Below, in pieces: positions 59,605 through 64,000 of a stretch of DNA of 64,000 nucleotides. A program made the translations under genes and the position numbers. The notes under the pieces were generated by a model, which was not told the DNA's origin, did no database searches, and worked only from the letters and a program-made list of their open reading frames with translations. Numbering within the stretch: the first letter of the stretch is position 1; the number at the start of each line of letters is the position of its first letter. The DNA is from Sphagnum compactum (taxonomy: Eukaryota > Bryophyta > Sphagnopsida > Sphagnales): contig OZ234501.1 of assembly GCA_965153455.1 (NCBI GenBank), positions 10,726,001-10,790,000 on the forward strand, in the 5' to 3' direction.

Positions 59605-61114
59605 ATGTTTACAGCTCGGAGGAAAATCCAGAAGGAGAAGGGCCAAGAGCCTGATGAGTTTGAAGAGTCTGTAGCTCAGGTTTGTTTTTGCTGCTTTGAG
59701 GAAATTTGCATCTTCAGAAGCTAGTGGGTGTAGACACTAGGGTTTCTTGGCATATTGCAGATCCTTTGCAGGTCATTCTCTTGTAAATTTGCTCTTATAG
59801 AATGCCTGTCTGTGCAAACTGTTATGTCATGTTCTCTCTAGACTGTGGTTGTGCTGACAATTGCATTTGATTCAGGCTCTGTTTGACCTGGAAACAACAA
59901 ATCATGAACTTAAGAGTGATTTGCGGGATCTCTTCATCAACACTGCCAAGTATGGTTCATACATTGGAAAACTGGGTTGTGTTTTTAGAGATTGATTTGT
60001 GAGAATTTCTTGTTACCACAGTAGTGATGTTGAATTTTGTGGTTGTATGCAGGGAGGTGGATGTATCCAGCAACAGGAAAGCTGTTGTTGTCCATGTTCC
60101 TTATCGTTTGAGGAAGGCTTTCCAGAAGATCCATCCCCGGCTTGTGAGGGAGCTGGAGAAAAAGTTCAGTGGCAAGGTGGGTTGTTGTGATTTAGAGTTT
60201 ATAATGGATTAATCATATATATCTTTCAGCAATCAAGGCATAAGGTTCTGTTGATTGGTGTGGTGTAGAATCTGCTTCTGAATGTCTCTGAAGCAGACAC
60301 TTCATTTCCCTTCTTTAGGAATGCCTCAGCCCATTCTAGTATTTTTTCATTGGCATTCTTTCCTTGGGGAAGTAGTTAAACTTTATTGAAAGCAAGGAAA
60401 TTGATTCTTTTGCAGGATGTTGTGCTCATTGCCACCCGGCGTATTTTGAGGGTTCCAAAGAAGGGAACAGCAGCAAACCGTCCCCGCAGTCGCACACTGA
60501 CTGCTGTTCATGAGGCCATTTTGGAGGATTTGGTCTACCCTTCTGAAATTGTGGGCAAGCGCATCCGGTTTCGCCTTGATGGTTCTCGAATCATGCGGGT
60601 TAGTTAGTGCATTCCATGTGTCACAGCTCCTAGGTCAGCAGTTTCAAATTTGTCACCAGCAAGCATTGTTGTACTAGAATGTGTTTTTTCTGCCATAAGG
60701 GGGAGTGGCAGTTTTCAAAGAAAACCATGTGGATATGTTTGATGTCTAGATTATACACCTCAGTGTATGAAGGTTTGTGATGATATCTTGGACTAGAAGC
60801 CTTCCTCTTTGGCGGATACTGTGGTTGCCAGTGTGGTTTAGGCTACTAGATAGTTCCTGCAATGCTTGTGTTATATGCACCCAAATGACAATCTCATTTC
60901 TTGAGACAGGTCAGGATCTGGAGTAACCAGATGCACTAATTTGGTGTGGAGAGTTATGGTTTCATGGGATGTGTTGTGCATGATGCAGGTTTATCTGGAT
61001 CCCAAGGAGCGCAACACCACAGAGTACAAACTCGAGACTTTCTCAGGAGTATACAAGAAACTTACTGGGAAAGAGGTTGTCTTTGAGTACCCAATCCAGG
61101 AGACAGTGGTTTAA
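59605..61114 (+). CDS. RPS7: 40S ribosomal protein eS7
   Basis: Five coding exons with consistent phase and GT-AG borders: 59605-59679, 59876-59949, 60053-60176, 60416-60598 and 60989-61114, giving 193 residues (Arabidopsis eS7 is about 190). Landmarks run in order: an N-terminal [129 protein letters not shown] and [11 protein letters not shown]. It is a structural protein of the small cytosolic ribosomal subunit, needed for small-subunit rRNA processing. The ATG is chosen because it starts the conserved N-terminus right after the leader acceptor. A telo-box lies about 670 bases upstream. No frame damage is seen, so it is probably a working gene. Confidence 0.96.
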
Positions 61115-62330
61115 GAGGATAAACTCCATTTATGGCTCTGTTTTGCAGTAAGAGTACTTGAGATTTAATTGCACAGTCAAGTTGTCCCTATATCTCAAGG
61201 AATGTGATTGAGATTATTGGGGTGTCCTTTTTGTTTGGGACACCCTACTTTTGAAATTGAGGCAAGGTGAGTTTTTTGTTACTGACCCCTGATTCTGTGG
61301 GTTGTCAGTGAGTTTATTTGCTGATAGGTGTTGAAATATTGCTGTTGGGGAGTGCTTGGAATGCATTACCTAAATGCTTGTGAAACAGAGAAATTAAGAG
61401 ATCTTAGAGTCATTCAGATTGTGATTGGAGGCATTTTTACTCTTAATGAAGGTGATTGTGTAATAATTTGGGGGCTCTACTCCGATAAGTGTATGACAAT
61501 ATTGGGTTACCTTCAAAGTGCTGGCAAATTTCTCTGCAATCATATAGATTAGTGGCCCCCTCTGCCACCAGTTCAAATGCGATAAATCATGATATCTTCA
61601 TGTACTTTAAAAACAATGAAGCAGTGCTTGAAGGTTGAAAAAAATAATTTTGTACTTTTTAAAGAAATTTGATGACAAATCATTATTTGGCTCCACCTGC
61701 TTCACACTACTGGTGATAATGAAATGATGAAAAAATTGAGTTTGGTTATGTGAAAATTAAGGTCCATTTGAATGAAAATTCAAGTTGAAATAAATTGGAT
61801 TCCAATGGATTTAATGTGATTTTAAATTAATTGAATTGAAATTCTTAAAGTGAATTGAATCTAATGCAATGTTTTTCTCCTTTGGATTCAGCAAGTTAAT
61901 GATGTCATTGAAATTTCAATTGAATTGAATTATGAGAAGGCACATGTTAATTTGTTTTCTCATATTCATGTAATGTAACAAGTTGGTGAAAATTGTGAGG
62001 TACGTAAATTTGAATTTCCAGATGAAATGGTTTCATAATTGTTAATCATATATGAATATCAAGTTCGTGATCATATTATTGGCCCTTATTCCTTTTTCAT
62101 CTAAATTAATTCCAACTATGTGATCACTTGAATAAATTTATTAACTTTTGCCCCTTTGAACTGAAATTTGTGAAATGACAATTGTGCATAATACCTCTTT
62201 GAGGCCTTTCCACCAATACTAAAAATGTAGCAAAGGCCCTCAAGGTTTGGTAGGGTTAAAGGGTGTGTGACTAAACAATAGGTCACCACACCAATGTGAA
62301 CACTACCTGCTTCTGAGGTTTAATTTTGCT
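61115..62330. other. 3' region of RPS7 and AT-rich spacer
   Basis: No gene. 61750-61930 is rich in AATTGAATT-type words, like 25640-25850. Confidence 0.45.
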
Positions 62331-63221
62331 TTATTGGCCGTCATTTTGCTGCGGCAGTCTCTCCATTACTGTTGCGTGGGAGTGCATGGGAGGTCTCTCT
62401 CTAGGTGTGTGTGAGATGTTGTACAGGAAGGAGGCGGCGCGAATGATGGAAAGGAGTGGAGCTGCATTGATGAGCCGAAGTGGAAGGCACGGCGGCGACT
62501 GAGTAACGGAGAAGGGAAGCTTGTGATGGAAGCTAGGAAAAAGGGCGGAAAAGGGGAGGAACTGCAGGTCTGGAAGGTGGCTGGTTTTTGTGAGAAATAG
62601 ATCAGCACTGGAGAGCAGAAGATAGGGAGATAGACAAAAAGAGCATTGGGAGGAAGAGCAGGCAGAGAAGCTTGGAGGATAGCTAGAGAGGTCTGATTTT
62701 TGTGAACGTTTTGAGCTCGGGAGTTTTTCTGGATCCTGTCTGATCATTGCTTAAGGAGGCCGAGATAGAGCTGAAGAGGTCAGATGAGCTTAGAAGAGTA
62801 TAGACACATCACTCTGTATGTCTGTTTTTGTAGAGAGCTTAGTTGTGTTGCTGAAACTTTCCGCTGCGCCAGCGACTTAGCTGAGTAGGATACATGATTT
62901 TTGATGAGCATATTGGAGTGGGGAAGCTTGTGCTGTCGGGGAAATTCTGTAAATTATGAGCTATGAATCTTAATCTCTGAAATTATGTCTTGTTGATTTG
63001 CATGAGTAGAAACTATGTCTGAGGCAGTTCAGTGAAGGGGTTTTTGCATCGGTGATGTGTGCATCTCATTAGGGTTTAGTAGGACTAGAAGACAGAAGCT
63101 CTGGACTTGGATTAGCGCAATTGTCATGTTGTTTGTTTAATAGACGAACGCCCAATTGTATTTCTGTCAGAGTGAACTCAACAGAGGGGTCGAGTCGTTA
63201 TTGGACCTTTCCCTTTTCTTT
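62331..63221 (+). other. candidate retroelement LTR/leader
   Basis: A G+A-rich stretch (62400-62690) leads to a primer-binding site at 63222. By position, the 3' part of this interval should be the U5 end of an LTR. No clear TG...CA borders or second LTR copy can be seen, because the window ends 0.8 kb later. Confidence 0.4.
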
Positions 63222-63233
63222 TGGTATCAGAGC
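63222..63233 (+). other. tRNA-iMet primer-binding site
   Basis: TGGTATCAGAGC is complementary to the 3' end of plant initiator methionine tRNA and is the standard minus-strand primer site of many plant LTR retrotransposons and pararetrovirus-like elements. It continues TGG, still compatible. Confidence 0.75.
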
Positions 63234-63298
63234 TGGTTCCGTTCATGTAACTTTGGTAGAACCTGTGGATGCTTAGGTAGAATGATAATTGGAGTATC

Positions 63299-63589
63299 AT
63301 GTCTTCGTCTAGTGCAGAGGAGGGTAATGTAGAAGAGTTGACACAGGAGATTCGTGAACAACAGCTCGTCAATAGGTTCGATTTTCTGACTTCGCAGAAT
63401 GGACCCCAGAGAGGAGCTGTAGTCCTGCGTTTCCTGGGATTTGGAATAGTAACTCTGGTAGGAGTAGATCCAGCTAAAGCTCGAGTTGGAGATATAGCAG
63501 TAGAAGTAGCTCATAGTGGTTTTTTCACTCGCGCTCAAGTTTGGTTGAAGGTGACAAATGAAGCAAAGGGATGGGCATCAACCTCATAG
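63299..63589 (+). CDS. unrecognised ORF after the primer-binding site
   Basis: 96 codons starting 65 bases after the primer-binding site, the usual position of a gag-type protein. It begins with an acidic Ser/Glu-rich segment and then QLVNRFDFLTSQNGPQRG and VTLVGVDPAKARVGDI. I recognise no capsid or zinc-knuckle motif. It may be the first part of a gag-like protein interrupted by a frame change. Confidence 0.4.
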   Translation: MSSSSAEEGNVEELTQEIREQQLVNRFDFLTSQNGPQRGAVVLRFLGFGIVTLVGVDPAKARVGDIAVEVAHSGFFTRAQVWLKVTNEAKGWASTS

Positions 63590-63965
63590 TTACAGACGCA
63601 ATACTCCTACACCTCCTATCTTGCGTAGGGTAACGCCTTTGTTTGCTGAAAGGCAGCGTAGTGTACCCAGGCTAGGGGACATCTGGATTCCCAAGCTTGC
63701 TGCAACGCCTAAACATTTTGTCCGATTGTATATTCCTGGTGTGGAAGATTTGTTTCAGGAGGGAGATCGCCTACTCAGGGTGGAGCATGGTGGATCGAGA
63801 TCTCGCCTCATAAGCTGGAGGATATGGCACAACCGAGAGGGAGAATGGCAATTCCAACAAGAATCTACAGATGGGCAGAGTTTTTTCACTTTTGCTTCTA
63901 ATGTTACACCTTTGAGACCAGTGGCTGAGGGAGCTCAGTCTGACTTTACAGAGTGGCGCGGGTGA
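63558..63965 (+). CDS. overlapping second unrecognised ORF
   Basis: 135 codons, overlapping the previous ORF by 32 bases in the +1 frame. It contains RLGDIWIPKLAATPKHFVR, YIPGVEDLFQEGDRLLRVE and ISWRIWHNREGEWQFQQ. It is basic and Trp-containing, with no family recognised. The overlap suggests either one frameshifted protein or programmed frameshifting. It ends 35 bases before the window edge. Confidence 0.4.
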   Translation: MKQRDGHQPHSYRRNTPTPPILRRVTPLFAERQRSVPRLGDIWIPKLAATPKHFVRLYIPGVEDLFQEGDRLLRVEHGGSRSRLISWRIWHNREGEWQFQQESTDGQSFFTFASNVTPLRPVAEGAQSDFTEWRG

Positions 63966-64000
63966 TGTTTGTCTTTCTCAAAGTCAAACATGAACAGAAG

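Noticed and set aside
62331-62747. 138-codon minus-strand frame, Ser/Pro/Leu-rich
   Set aside because: Again the complement of a purine-rich leader, the same artefact as at 37.8-38.4 kb.

Overview
The window is nuclear DNA of a land plant. The evidence is spliced genes with short GT-AG introns, telo-box motifs (AAACCCTA) in leaders, a PYR/PYL abscisic-acid receptor gene, a nuclear-type group II intron maturase, nuclear copies of plastid and mitochondrial DNA, and plant-type transposons (Ty3/gypsy, hAT, CACTA, Tourist-like and TA-target MITEs). Low gene density, AT-rich spacers, an intronless PYL gene and the wording of the psaA fragment would fit a bryophyte, lycophyte or other non-flowering lineage, but the sequence alone does not fix the species.

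Layout. 0-6 kb: a frameshifted ING-type PHD-finger remnant (about 650-745) and a 395-codon maturase-like ORF (3960-5147) downstream of a double telo-box. 6.9-10.7 kb: a cluster of foldback elements and a 2.6-kb segment bounded by 220-250-bp inverted arms. 13.43-15.08 kb: an organelle-derived mosaic of plastid 16S rRNA (antisense), plastid psaA, a group II intron domain V and mitochondrial nad2. 19.9-25.4 kb: two MITEs with clean target duplications, a 75-bp tandem repeat and a hAT transposase remnant. 26.29-31.61 kb: a Ty3/gypsy element with two ~530-bp LTRs, whose 5' half is replaced by an extremely AT-rich block. 31.6-37.5 kb: spacer with degenerate repeats. 37.5-39.3 kb: the PYL receptor gene with C-box/G-box-like upstream sites and a long purine-rich leader. 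41.3-50.8 kb: repeats, an unrecognised decayed coding region on the minus strand, a CACTA-type MITE, and a second gypsy gag/RT remnant. 52.6-56.35 kb: an eight-exon RING-finger/multi-membrane-span E3 ligase (RNFT1-like, 454 aa). 59.6-61.1 kb: five coding exons of ribosomal protein eS7 (RPS7, 193 aa). 62.4-64 kb: a candidate retroelement with a tRNA-iMet primer-binding site and two overlapping unrecognised ORFs, cut by the window end.

The three confident intact genes (PYL, RNFT-like, RPS7) belong to unrelated processes (ABA signalling, membrane ubiquitin ligation, translation) and are separated by transposon-rich spacers; I see no operon-like or functional cluster. I found no convincing new biological system. 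The most notable items are the dual-organelle insertion, the gypsy element with an AT-rich replaced interior, the MULE-like inverted-arm segment, and the two unrecognised coding regions (42.8-46.1 kb and 63.3-64 kb).
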